Positions 1-6,256 of a stretch of 8,761 nucleotides of DNA are shown here, piece by piece. Every line of letters begins with the position of its first letter. Positions within the stretch are counted from its first letter, which is position 1. The notes under the pieces are model-generated. The model saw only the letters and a list, made by a program, of their open reading frames with translations. It made no database searches and had not been told where the DNA came from. The position numbers and the translations under genes were made by a program. Source of the stretch: Ruminococcaceae bacterium UBA4306 (GTDB taxonomy: Bacteria; Bacillota; Clostridia; Oscillospirales; Acutalibacteraceae); the NCBI GenBank assembly GCA_002394725.1, contig DGUQ01000100.1, positions 5,685-14,445 on the forward strand. Reading direction: 5' to 3'.

Positions 1-1247
1 TAGCCGTACAGCCATGTGTCGGCGATCTGGATATTATAGTACAGTCCCTTGGTCAGTCCGGCGGCACTGCCCTCGCGCAGGTTGAATTCGGTGGTGCTCA
101 GCTTTGCGCGCACCGCTTCTCTGTCCAGTCCGGCGGCACATTCCTCCAGACACGCGGTGACCTCGCGCTCGATCTCGTCAAGGCGGCTTGCGTCACAATG
201 CCGGAGCTTGATCGTGAAAAGGGGATAGGCGATGTCCTCGATCATCTCGCACTCACATTCCACCGCCAAGCCCTTGTCGAGGATGCGCTTTTTGAGTGGA
301 TCGTAGTTGGTGTCGGCGAGGATATCGGTGAGGACGGACAGCCCGAGGTAGGTGGTGAAGGCAGGCATTTCACAGATCGGATAGGTGAACGCGATATAAT
401 CCTCGTTCTTTTTCTCACCGTCCGCGGTGTAGGTGCAGTAGAAGGGCTTTTCCTGCTTTTTGACGGTAATCTTCGGCTCCTCGATCGCTTCCTGCGGCTC
501 GACCTTGCTCAGATATTCTTCATCCAGGAAACGGAGCTTCTCGTCGATCTCCATCTTGCCGTAGAGGTAAAATCTGGCGTTGGACGGATGATAATACTTC
601 TTGTGGTTGGCAATGAAATCCTCATAGGTGAGCTTGACGATGTGGTCGGGATGACCGCCGGAGACGGTGGTGTACTGGCACGGCTCATAGCTCTCGCTGA
701 ATACTGCCTGATACAGCGTTTCTTCGGGATCACCCAAAGCGCCCTTCATCTCATTGTAGACGACGCCCTGATAGTAGGGCTTGCCGTTTTCATCGCGCTC
801 GATATGCCAGCCCTCCTGACGGAAGGCGTTCTCGTTATCATAGATCAGCGGACGGAACACCGCGTCGGTGTAGACCGACATCAGGTTCATCAGATCCTTG
901 TCGTTCATGCTCGACACGGGATACATCGTCTTGTCGGGGAAGGTCATCGCGTTGAGAAAGGTGTACAGCGAGCTTTTCATCAGCTCGACAAAGGGATCGT
1001 CAACGGGATACTTTTGTGAGCCGCACAAAACGCTGTGCTCAAGGATATGGAACACGCCGGTCGAATCATGCGACGGGGTCGCGAAGGTAATGGAATAGGT
1101 CATGTTGCGGTCGTCGTTATCGACATAGCATAAGAGCGCGCCGCTGTGGGTGTGGCGCAGGATATACAGATCGCCGCCGATCTCCTTGACGTGGCGGCGT
1201 TGTTCCACGACAAAGCCGTGGAGGGTATCACCGATGTTGTATTTCAT
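1..1247 (-). CDS. M16C-family zinc metallopeptidase (presequence protease / insulinase-like), N-terminal part
   Basis: This is the first 415 residues of a large protease; the gene continues beyond base 1 and full-length members have about 970 residues. The inverted zinc motif HxxEH is present as H67-I-L-E70-H71. The distal zinc ligand is E166 in the segment YNEMKG, about 95 residues on, which matches the spacing in the PreP/Cym1 group. The stretch after HILEH (LCGSQKYPVDDPFVELM, then FLNAMTFPDKTMYPV) is the characteristic M16C signature. There is no signal peptide, so a cytosolic peptide-degrading role is likely, as known for the family: it degrades short unstructured peptides in a closed chamber. 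The start is the ATG at 1247-1245, preceded by an AAAGGA ribosome binding site. A heptad repeat element lies directly upstream. Family assignment is firm; the physiological substrate is unknown. Confidence 0.93.
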   Translation of the reverse strand, partial: MKYNIGDTLHGFVVEQRRHVKEIGGDLYILRHTHSGALLCYVDNDDRNMTYSITFATPSHDSTGVFHILEHSVLCGSQKYPVDDPFVELMKSSLYTFLNAMTFPDKTMYPVSSMNDKDLMNLMSVYTDAVFRPLIYDNENAFRQEGWHIERDENGKPYYQGVVYNEMKGALGDPEETLYQAVFSESYEPCQYTTVSGGHPDHIVKLTYEDFIANHKKYYHPSNARFYLYGKMEIDEKLRFLDEEYLSKVEPQEAIEEPKITVKKQEKPFYCTYTADGEKKNEDYIAFTYPICEMPAFTTYLGLSVLTDILADTNYDPLKKRILDKGLAVECECEMIEDIAYPLFTIKLRHCDASRLDEIEREVTACLEECAAGLDREAVRAKLSTTEFNLREGSAAGLTKGLYYNIQIADTWLYG

Positions 1248-1265
1248 AAAAAGATCCTTTCCGGA

Positions 1266-1388
1266 GAACGGTTAACAGTGAACGGTTAACGGTGCCGGTT
1301 ACTCGCTGCGCTCGGACAATTCTAATATCAATCCAAAACGCGAAGCGTTTCCCTTCACCGTTATCCGATATCCGTTAACCGTTAACCA
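1266..1388. repeat. 123-bp palindromic heptad-repeat element
   Basis: Four 7-base units at 1266-1293 (GAACGGT, TAACAGT, GAACGGT, TAACGGT) face five inverted units at 1354-1388 (TTCACCG, TTATCCG, ATATCCG, TTAACCG, TTAACCA). The two ends therefore form long imperfect inverted repeats. The core holds a GGTTN-CTCGC motif at 1297-1324, which recurs at 2818-2845, and a perfect mini-hairpin at 1336-1350 (AAACGC, loop GAA, GCGTTT). It fills most of the 162 bases between the C_GCAxxG gene and the peptidase gene and would be in the peptidase leader if the two genes were co-transcribed. No transposase is nearby. It looks like a small non-autonomous repeat, perhaps one of many in the genome. Confidence 0.85.
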
Positions 1389-1409
1389 AAACAGCAGTTA
1401 TTGCTTTGA

Positions 1410-1781
1410 TCAAAGCATTTCATCAACTATTTCTATCGCGTTCCTCACGCAATCCTCACAGGAGCAGAGCATGTGTCCCGTCACCACGCCCTTGAGGTCG
1501 ATACAGCGTGACGCGCCGCATTTTTCTTCAAACGCTTGGAACAGCTTTCGGCTGATCGGGTTCATGCCGCGTGTTTGCTTGCTCAGGATGCCGAGCACCA
1601 TCTCAGCGCCGATCAGCGCGCCGCAGGTGCCCATCATACCGCCCATGCCCGAGCCAAAGGTCGAGCCGAGCATCAACAGGGATTCTTGATCATAGGGGAG
1701 CAGATCCTCAAACGCGAGCAGTACCGCCTGACAGCAGTTGTGGGAGCGCTTGAGCTGTGCGCCCAGATCGGATCGGTTCAT
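1410..1781 (-). CDS. C_GCAxxG_C_C family protein (putative redox/metal-binding)
   Basis: A 123-residue protein with the ordered cysteine pattern that names this family: C16-C17 near the N-terminus, G51-T-C53-G-A-L-I-G58 after a glycine/methionine-rich segment (FGSGMGGMMG), then C88 and C93 (CGASRC), and a C-terminal C106-S-C108-E-D-C111-V motif. Length and motif order fit the family, which is widespread in anaerobes, often beside redox or transport genes, and has no settled biochemical function; thiol redox or metal binding is inferred from the cysteines. The start chosen is the ATG at 1781-1779, with an AAGGA site 8 bases upstream. A TTG codon just before it would add one residue but sits too close to the ribosome binding site. 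A strong promoter lies at 1824-1852. Confidence 0.88.
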   Translation of the reverse strand: MNRSDLGAQLKRSHNCCQAVLLAFEDLLPYDQESLLMLGSTFGSGMGGMMGTCGALIGAEMVLGILSKQTRGMNPISRKLFQAFEEKCGASRCIDLKGVVTGHMLCSCEDCVRNAIEIVDEML

Positions 1782-1823
1782 CAAATCAGTCCTTTATATA
1801 ATAGCATTGCTTTTCCGTTGCTC

Positions 1824-1852
1824 ATTATCCTACTTTTCTCCTGTGATGTCAA
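1824..1852 (-). promoter_or_regulatory. Sigma-70/SigA-type promoter for the C_GCAxxG_C_C gene
   Basis: On the minus strand TTGACA (1852-1847, perfect -35) is followed by a 17-base spacer and GATAAT (1829-1824, five of six to TATAAT). Transcription would begin near 1816, giving a leader of about 35 bases to the ATG at 1781. It is divergent from the purC promoter, with about 80 bases between the two -35 boxes. Confidence 0.8.
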
Positions 1853-1934
1853 CCGCCGTGTTTATTATTTTCTCAAAAACTTTGCGCGAAAAAGCACCCC
1901 GTCTGTACAAATATCCGAAATCTTGTCGGGATTA

Positions 1935-1963
1935 TTGACATCATCGGTCGATAGGTGTATAAC
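1935..1963 (+). promoter_or_regulatory. Sigma-70/SigA-type promoter for purC
   Basis: TTGACA (1935-1940), a 17-base spacer and TATAAC (1958-1963) make a near-consensus promoter. The start of transcription is expected near 1970, giving a leader of about 107 bases. An inverted repeat, ACCCAT at 1962-1967 and ATGGGT at 1977-1982 with a 9-base centre, straddles the expected start site. It could be an operator or a 5'-end hairpin; no known purine-regulator box was recognised. Confidence 0.8.
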
Positions 1964-1997
1964 CCATACTGTAAACATGGGTGTTTATTGATCGGGT

Positions 1998-2057
1998 GAG
2001 GGCGGAGCCCTCCGTCAACCCTTCACCATTCACCATTCACCGATGGCGCAAGCCATC
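1998..2057. repeat. purC leader: heptads flanked by two mini-hairpins
   Basis: Inside the expected purC leader, a perfect hairpin at 1998-2012 (GAGGGC, loop GGA, GCCCTC) is followed by heptads at 2015-2042 (TCAACCC, TTCACCA, TTCACCA, TTCACCG). Then comes a second perfect hairpin at 2042-2057 (GATGGC, GNRA-type loop GCAA, GCCATC). The second hairpin ends 6 bases before the GGGAGG ribosome binding site at 2064-2069, so it could influence translation. The heptads read on the minus strand as NGGTGAA, the same family as the repeats at 1266 and 2785. Confidence 0.75.
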
Positions 2058-2076
2058 CATTTTGGGAGGTATTATT

Positions 2077-2784
2077 ATGGAAAAACGTGAACAGCTCTAT
2101 GAGGGCAAGGCTAAGAAGGTATTTTTGACCGACGATCCCGAATGTTATATCGTCTCCTATAAGGATGACGCGACCGCGTTCAACGGTCTGAAGAAGGGTA
2201 CCATCGTCGGCAAGGGCGTCATCAACAACAAGATGAGCAACCTGTTGATGCAGAAGCTCGAGAAAGAAGCCGGTATCCCCACTCACTTTGTCGAGGAACT
2301 CAACGACCGTGAGACCGTGGTCAAGAAGGTTTCCATCGTACCTCTCGAGGTCATCATCCGCAATATCGCCGCAGGCTCCTTCTCCAAGAACTACGGCGTG
2401 GAAGAGGGCGTCGTCTTTGATCAGCCCACCATTGAGTTCTCTTACAAGAACGACGATCTCGGCGATCCGCTGATCAACGATTATCACGCTTTGGCGCTCA
2501 AGCTCGCGACCGAGGAGGAGATCAATACCATCAAGAAGTATGCCTTTGCCGTCAACGATTACATGAAGGCTTACTGGAAAGAGCGCGGCGTTATCCTCGT
2601 CGATTTCAAGCTCGAGTTCGGTCGCCTTTCCGACGGTACGATCGTATTGGCTGACGAGATCAGCCCCGACACCTGCCGCTTCTGGGACGCTGAGACCAAG
2701 GAAAAGCTCGACAAGGATCGCTTCCGCCGTGACCTCGGCGGCGTAGAGGACGCTTATGCCGAGATCATGGGAAGGCTCTCTTAA
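2077..2784 (+). CDS. purC: Phosphoribosylaminoimidazole-succinocarboxamide synthase (SAICAR synthetase)
   Basis: This enzyme performs the ATP-dependent ligation of aspartate to CAIR, giving SAICAR, in de novo purine synthesis in the cytoplasm. The protein has 235 residues, the usual bacterial length. Visible family segments are YEGKAKKVF (8-16, nucleotide loop), [45 protein letters not shown], and [12 protein letters not shown] beginning at D193 (metal and substrate site). The start is the ATG at 2077, preceded by GGGAGGT 7 bases upstream; in-frame codons further up run into the repeat-bearing leader and are not coding. It has its own promoter and is followed by a terminator, so it seems monocistronic; no other pur gene is in the window. 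Its TAA stop touches the first heptad of the next repeat. Confidence 0.97.
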   Translation: MEKREQLYEGKAKKVFLTDDPECYIVSYKDDATAFNGLKKGTIVGKGVINNKMSNLLMQKLEKEAGIPTHFVEELNDRETVVKKVSIVPLEVIIRNIAAGSFSKNYGVEEGVVFDQPTIEFSYKNDDLGDPLINDYHALALKLATEEEINTIKKYAFAVNDYMKAYWKERGVILVDFKLEFGRLSDGTIVLADEISPDTCRFWDAETKEKLDKDRFRRDLGGVEDAYAEIMGRLS

Positions 2785-2857
2785 GTGAGGAGTTAGGAGT
2801 GAGGAGTGAGGAGTTTTGGTTTCTCGCTTCGCTCAAACAATTCTATAATATAATGAT

Positions 2858-2901
2858 AAAGTGCTTGCATACCACTCTACAGGGTTGCAAGCGCTTTTTT
2901 T
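2858..2901 (+). terminator. Rho-independent terminator of purC
   Basis: A 10-bp stem pairs AGTGCTTGCA (2860-2869) with TGCAAGCGCT (2886-2895), including one G-T wobble, around a 16-base loop. A run of seven T (2895-2901) follows, and upstream A residues can pair with its first bases. It lies 75 bases after the purC stop, beyond the heptad block. Confidence 0.85.
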
Positions 2902-3023
2902 GATTATCACATCGTTGACTATGTCTACAACATTTTGTAATGGCCGTAAATAGAATCAGGTGTGGACGAGCAGTGGCGCTTAGCCAATCGCGGATAAATC
3001 CGCTCTTGGAGCGTTGTTGCATG

Positions 3024-3059
3024 GGAGTTGTATGCCAAATCAAAGATTTGGACAACTCC
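3024..3059. other. Long bulged hairpin with AAA loop
   Basis: GGAGTTGT (3024-3031) pairs with ACAACTCC (3052-3059). After a 3-base ATG bulge, CCAAATC (3035-3041) pairs with GATTTGG (3045-3051) around an AAA loop, giving 15 perfect base pairs in total. It has no T-run, so it is not a normal terminator; it belongs to the composite repeat. The arm sequence GGAGTTG resembles the neighbouring heptads, which suggests it arose from them. Confidence 0.7.
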
Positions 3060-3122
3060 TCAAGTCCACCATCAACTCCTCACTCCTATCTTTTGCCCTC
3101 CTGCAAATATTTTACCGCTTTA

Positions 3123-3151
3123 TTGACTTAAAGTGCACAGTGTGATATAAT
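3123..3151 (+). promoter_or_regulatory. Sigma-70/SigA-type promoter of the proBAC operon
   Basis: TTGACT (3123-3128) is followed by a 17-base spacer and a perfect TATAAT (3146-3151). Transcription should start near 3158, leaving a leader of about 29 bases with a GGAGGG ribosome binding site at 3170-3175. The leader is too short for a T-box or riboswitch, so control, if any, is at the promoter or through the element between proB and proA. Confidence 0.88.
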
Positions 3152-3186
3152 ATCATTGGATAAGTATTTGGAGGGAAACTGACAAT

Positions 3187-3954
3187 ATGAGAATCGTGAT
3201 CAAGGTGGGCACCTCGACGCTCACCCATTCTACGGGATTGTTGAATATCAAGCGTGTCGAGAAGATGTGCAAGGTCATCTCCGACTTGAAAAATGCCGGT
3301 AATGAAATCGTGCTGGTGTCGTCCGGCGCGATCGGCATGGGACTGAGCAAGGTCGGTATCCACAGCCGTCCCGATGATATCTCGACCCTGCAGGCAGGCG
3401 CGGCGATCGGTCAGTGCGAGCTGATGTATGTCTATGACAAGCTCTTCGGCGAATATAATCATACCGTCGCGCAGATCTTGATGACCGGCGCGTTTGTCGC
3501 GATCGACGACTACGGCAAGAATCTCGATAACACCTTGTACCGCCTGTTGGAGTTGGGCGTGATCCCGATCGTCAACGAGAACGATACCGTTACGACCGAT
3601 GAGATCGTGATCGGCGATAACGATACGCTCGGCGCGATCATCGCCGAACGCGTGGACGCACAGCTGTTGATCATCCTCTCCGATATCGACGGACTGTACA
3701 CCGCGAATCCTGCCGTCGATCCCGACGCAAAGCGGCTGGAGGTCATCGAGGAGATCACCCCCGAGATCGAGGCGCTCGCCGGAGCGGCAGGCTCCAAGCT
3801 CGGTACCGGCGGCATGGTGACCAAGCTCAAGGCGGCTAAGCTCGCGACAGCAAACGGCATCGAGGTCGTGATCGCCAACGGCAAGGATCCGGATATCCTC
3901 TATGATATCATGGAGGGCGACGCCGTTTGCACGCGATTTGTAGTGAAGAAGTAA
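3187..3954 (+). CDS. proB: Glutamate 5-kinase, short form without PUA domain
   Basis: This is the first step of proline synthesis, phosphorylating glutamate to gamma-glutamyl phosphate with ATP. The protein has 255 residues and consists only of the amino-acid kinase domain: KVGTST (6-11), SSGAIGMG (45-52), NEND (130-133), GDNDTLGA (from 143), SDIDGLY (from 165) and GTGGM (206-210). The C-terminal PUA domain found in the 367-residue E. coli enzyme is absent; the gene ends normally with TAA, and short forms are known in other bacteria, so this is not a truncation. Feedback control may differ from that of the long form. The start ATG follows GGAGGG by 11 bases, slightly long. It is the first gene of the operon with proA, proC and the patatin gene. 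Confidence 0.95.
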   Translation: MRIVIKVGTSTLTHSTGLLNIKRVEKMCKVISDLKNAGNEIVLVSSGAIGMGLSKVGIHSRPDDISTLQAGAAIGQCELMYVYDKLFGEYNHTVAQILMTGAFVAIDDYGKNLDNTLYRLLELGVIPIVNENDTVTTDEIVIGDNDTLGAIIAERVDAQLLIILSDIDGLYTANPAVDPDAKRLEVIEEITPEIEALAGAAGSKLGTGGMVTKLKAAKLATANGIEVVIANGKDPDILYDIMEGDAVCTRFVVKK

Positions 3955-3956
3955 TA

Positions 3957-4125
3957 GCCTTCCCCTTGAGGGGAAGGTGCCGAACGATCAAGTGAGGCGG
4001 ATGAGGTGAAAACGTTTCCGTCTTATCTCTTGAATTGATTTAGTGGAAATGCTTCCACCTCATCCGACCAATTTGCCTTGACGGGATGTCCGGCAAATTG
4101 CCCACCTTCCCCTCAAGGGGAAGGC
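3957..4125. repeat. 169-bp inverted-repeat element (MITE-like) between proB and proA
   Basis: Exact 23-bp terminal inverted repeats lie at 3957-3979 and 4103-4125. Each end is itself a palindrome (CCTTCCCC, TTGA, GGGGAAGG). A second pair of arms lies inside: 3998-4019 against 4045-4066, with the outer 11 bases exact (CGGATGAGGTG) and the rest imperfect. A further 9-bp hairpin, CAATTTGCC with GGCAAATTG, occupies 4069-4100. The whole unit can fold as one long branched hairpin. It starts 2 bases after the proB stop and ends 5 bases before the proA ribosome binding site, so it is transcribed within the operon. No transposase, clear target-site duplication or T-run terminator was seen. It looks like a non-autonomous mobile repeat. 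Confidence 0.88.
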
Positions 4126-4142
4126 TTCAGAAAGGATCTACT

Positions 4143-5390
4143 ATGACCACACATGAACTCTTGGTAAAAGCGAAAGAGGCAAAGGCGCTGCTCGGCGCGG
4201 TGGAGCCTCAGGATATCGACCGCGCATTACTGCAAATGGCGGATCAGCTCGAAAAAAACACTGACGCGATCCTAGCGGCAAACTCTCTCGATATTGAAGC
4301 GGCACGCGGCAAGATCAGCGACGTGATGATCGACCGCTTGATGCTCTCTGAGGAACGCGTCAAGGGCATGGCGCAGGGCATCCGTGAGGTAGCGGCGTTG
4401 CCCTCGCCGCTCGGCAGAGTATTAAAGCACCATGAGCGTCCCGACGGACTGGTCATCGAGCGTGTGTCTGTCGCCTTGGGCGTCGTGGCGATCATCTATG
4501 AGAGCCGCCCGAACGTCACCTCCGACGCCGCCGCGCTCGCCTTGAAGAGCGGCAATGTCTGTGTGCTGCGCTGCGGCAAGGAAGCGCACAAAAGCGCCGC
4601 GGCGATCGTAGACGCCCTCAGAATGGGGCTCAAAGCGGCAGGCTTGAATGAGGATATGGTACTGCTCGTCGAGGATACCACACGCGCGAGCGCCAATGAG
4701 TTGATGACCGCCGACGGTTATGTAGATCTCTTGATCCCTCGCGGCGGCAAGGGGCTGATCTCCGCGATCGTCAAAAACGCTACCGTGCCCTGCATCCAGA
4801 CGGGTACCGGTATCTGTCATATCTATATCGACAGCGCCGCCGATATCGACATGGCGCTGAAGATCGTAGAAAACGCCAAGTGCTCGCGACCCTCGGTCTG
4901 CAACGCCGAGGAGGTGCTGGTAGTCGCCGAGGATATCGCAGAGGAATTCTTGCCGAAGCTCAAAGCGCTTTTGGTAGATGGCAGAGAGGTCAATCCCGTC
5001 GAGCTCAGGCTCGATGAAAGAGCCGCCGCCATCATCGACGGCACACCTGCCGGTGAGGATGACTTCGACACCGAGTTCCTCGATTATATCTTAGCGGTCA
5101 AGATCGTGAAGGATGTGCGTGAGGCGGTCGCCCACATCAACGCCCATTCCACCGGTCACAGTGAAGCGATCGTCACTGCCGATGAAAAAGCCGCCGCGAT
5201 CTTTACGCGCGGCATCGACAGCTCGTCGGTCTATGTCAACGCGTCCACCCGTTTCACCGACGGCGGTGAGTTCGGGCTCGGATGCGAGATGGGAATCTCA
5301 ACACAAAAGCTCCATGCACGCGGTCCGATGGGTCTCGAGGAGCTGAATACTTATAAATACATTATCACAGGAAGGGGCAATATCAGATGA
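4143..5390 (+). CDS. proA: Glutamate-5-semialdehyde dehydrogenase (gamma-glutamyl phosphate reductase)
   Basis: This enzyme reduces gamma-glutamyl phosphate to glutamate-5-semialdehyde with NADPH, the second step of proline synthesis. The protein has 415 residues, the standard length. Diagnostic segments are [20 protein letters not shown] (from Y119), the catalytic-cysteine segment [11 protein letters not shown] with C225, and the C-terminal [26 protein letters not shown] typical of ProA. The start is the ATG at 4143, with AAAGGA 6 bases upstream. In-frame codons continue upstream into the right end of the inverted-repeat element, and an annotation starting there (4086) would be wrong. The stop TGA overlaps the proC start (ATGA, 5387-5390), indicating coupling. 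Confidence 0.97.
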   Translation: MTTHELLVKAKEAKALLGAVEPQDIDRALLQMADQLEKNTDAILAANSLDIEAARGKISDVMIDRLMLSEERVKGMAQGIREVAALPSPLGRVLKHHERPDGLVIERVSVALGVVAIIYESRPNVTSDAAALALKSGNVCVLRCGKEAHKSAAAIVDALRMGLKAAGLNEDMVLLVEDTTRASANELMTADGYVDLLIPRGGKGLISAIVKNATVPCIQTGTGICHIYIDSAADIDMALKIVENAKCSRPSVCNAEEVLVVAEDIAEEFLPKLKALLVDGREVNPVELRLDERAAAIIDGTPAGEDDFDTEFLDYILAVKIVKDVREAVAHINAHSTGHSEAIVTADEKAAAIFTRGIDSSSVYVNASTRFTDGGEFGLGCEMGISTQKLHARGPMGLEELNTYKYIITGRGNIR

Positions 5391-6256
5391 ATCATAAGTT
5401 CGGTTTCAGCGGAATCGCAAACTTCGGCGCGCATGTGCCGAATATCCGCGCGATCAATTATCGCTTCGGTTTTATCGGCGTTGGCAATATGGGCGGCGCT
5501 CTGGCACGGGCGGCGTCACGCTCCACCAAGCAGATCATCGTCTGCGACCATGACGCGGAGAAAGCGTCCTCACTGGCGCGGCGTATCGGCTGTGAATTTG
5601 CCGACAGCCGTACCGTCGTAGCGGAGAGCGAATATGTTTTCCTCGGCGTCAAGCCCCAGATGATGGCGGACATGCTCGGCGAAATCAAAAAAGAGCTCGA
5701 AAAGCACAAGGATGTGATCCTGGTCTCCATGGCGGCAGGTCTGTCCATCGAGACGATCCGCAAAATGGCAGGCGGCGACTATAAGGTCATCCGCATCATG
5801 CCCAACTTGGCGGTCGAGGTCGGCAAGGGTGAGATCCTGTATACCACCTCCGAGAATGTCAGCAAGATCGAGATCGGAAGATTTTTGAACCTGATGAAGC
5901 ACGCCGGTCACCTGACCGGTATAGATGAAGAGCAGATGGACGCCGGCTGCTCCGTTTCCGGCTGCGGCCCCGCCTTTGTTTACAAATTCGTCCGCGGTCT
6001 CGCGCAGGGCGGCATCAACGCCGGCTTGGATGAAGAGACCGCTTTGGCGCTTGCCATCCAGACGGTGCGCGGTTCGGCAAAAATGCTCGAAGGCAATAAC
6101 GCGCCGCTTGACAAGATGATCGAGAACGTCTGCTCCCCCGGCGGCAGCACCATCGAGGGCGTCAAGACGCTCGACGACGCGAAAATGGAAGAGGCTGTCA
6201 GCAACGCGGTTGCCGCCGCCTATAAGCGCAACGTAGAATTGGGTAAGACAGAATGA
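5387..6256 (+). CDS. proC: Pyrroline-5-carboxylate reductase with N-terminal extension
   Basis: This enzyme catalyses the last step of proline synthesis, NAD(P)H-dependent reduction of pyrroline-5-carboxylate. The Rossmann motif GFIGVGNMG is at 28-36. The C-terminal signature region includes [15 protein letters not shown] and [14 protein letters not shown]. At 289 residues it is longer than the usual 265-275, because the nucleotide-binding motif starts about 25 residues late. No ATG lies between 5387 and the motif, and GGAAGGGG precedes the 5387 ATG, so the extension is probably translated. Residues 5-14 ([10 protein letters not shown]) resemble 27-36 ([10 protein letters not shown]), as if the motif had been duplicated and the first copy decayed. 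The gene overlaps proA and the following patatin gene by 4 bases each. Confidence 0.95.
   Translation: MNHKFGFSGIANFGAHVPNIRAINYRFGFIGVGNMGGALARAASRSTKQIIVCDHDAEKASSLARRIGCEFADSRTVVAESEYVFLGVKPQMMADMLGEIKKELEKHKDVILVSMAAGLSIETIRKMAGGDYKVIRIMPNLAVEVGKGEILYTTSENVSKIEIGRFLNLMKHAGHLTGIDEEQMDAGCSVSGCGPAFVYKFVRGLAQGGINAGLDEETALALAIQTVRGSAKMLEGNNAPLDKMIENVCSPGGSTIEGVKTLDDAKMEEAVSNAVAAAYKRNVELGKTE

Larger units (their letters stand above)
2785..3087. repeat. Composite heptad and mini-hairpin repeat element downstream of purC
   Basis: It begins on the base after the purC stop with four heptads (GTGAGGA, GTTAGGA, GTGAGGA, GTGAGGA; 2785-2812). The core motif at 2818-2845 matches 1297-1324 at 24 of 28 positions. 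A terminator follows at 2858-2901, then several small perfect or near-perfect hairpins (2974-2986, 2990-3003, 3001-3013, 3024-3059). It closes with two inverted heptads at 3074-3087 (AACTCCT, CACTCCT). No coding potential was seen. The interval 2785-3122 therefore holds repeats and a terminator rather than a gene. Whether it is one mobile unit or several stacked repeats is not decidable from a single copy. Confidence 0.72.

Noticed and set aside
198..1019. 273-codon plus-strand open frame opposite the M16C peptidase
   Set aside because: It is antisense to a gene with a clear zinc motif and family signature; it has no ribosome binding site or recognisable domain and arises from codon bias on the other strand.
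1914..1934. Weak dyad TCCGA/TCGGG upstream of the purC -35 as a PurR-type operator
   Set aside because: It has only five pairs, one of them a wobble, and does not match the known purine box pattern; not enough to call.
1981..2076. In-frame upstream extension of purC (start at 1981)
   Set aside because: It would translate the hairpin and heptad leader, and the GGGAGGT site points clearly to the ATG at 2077.
2915..2943. Possible promoter TTGACT-17-TAATGG for a small RNA in the purC-proB interval
   Set aside because: The -10 box is poor and no separate terminator follows; the hairpins are better explained as part of the repeat island.
3954..3979. The left palindrome of the element as a proB terminator
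   Set aside because: The stem is strong but is followed by GTGCCGAACG, with no T-run, and proA has no clear promoter of its own, so read-through is expected.
3957..4125. CRISPR array or riboswitch between proB and proA
   Set aside because: There are two inverted ends and no regular direct repeats with spacers, and no known riboswitch core was recognised; the structure fits an inverted-repeat element.
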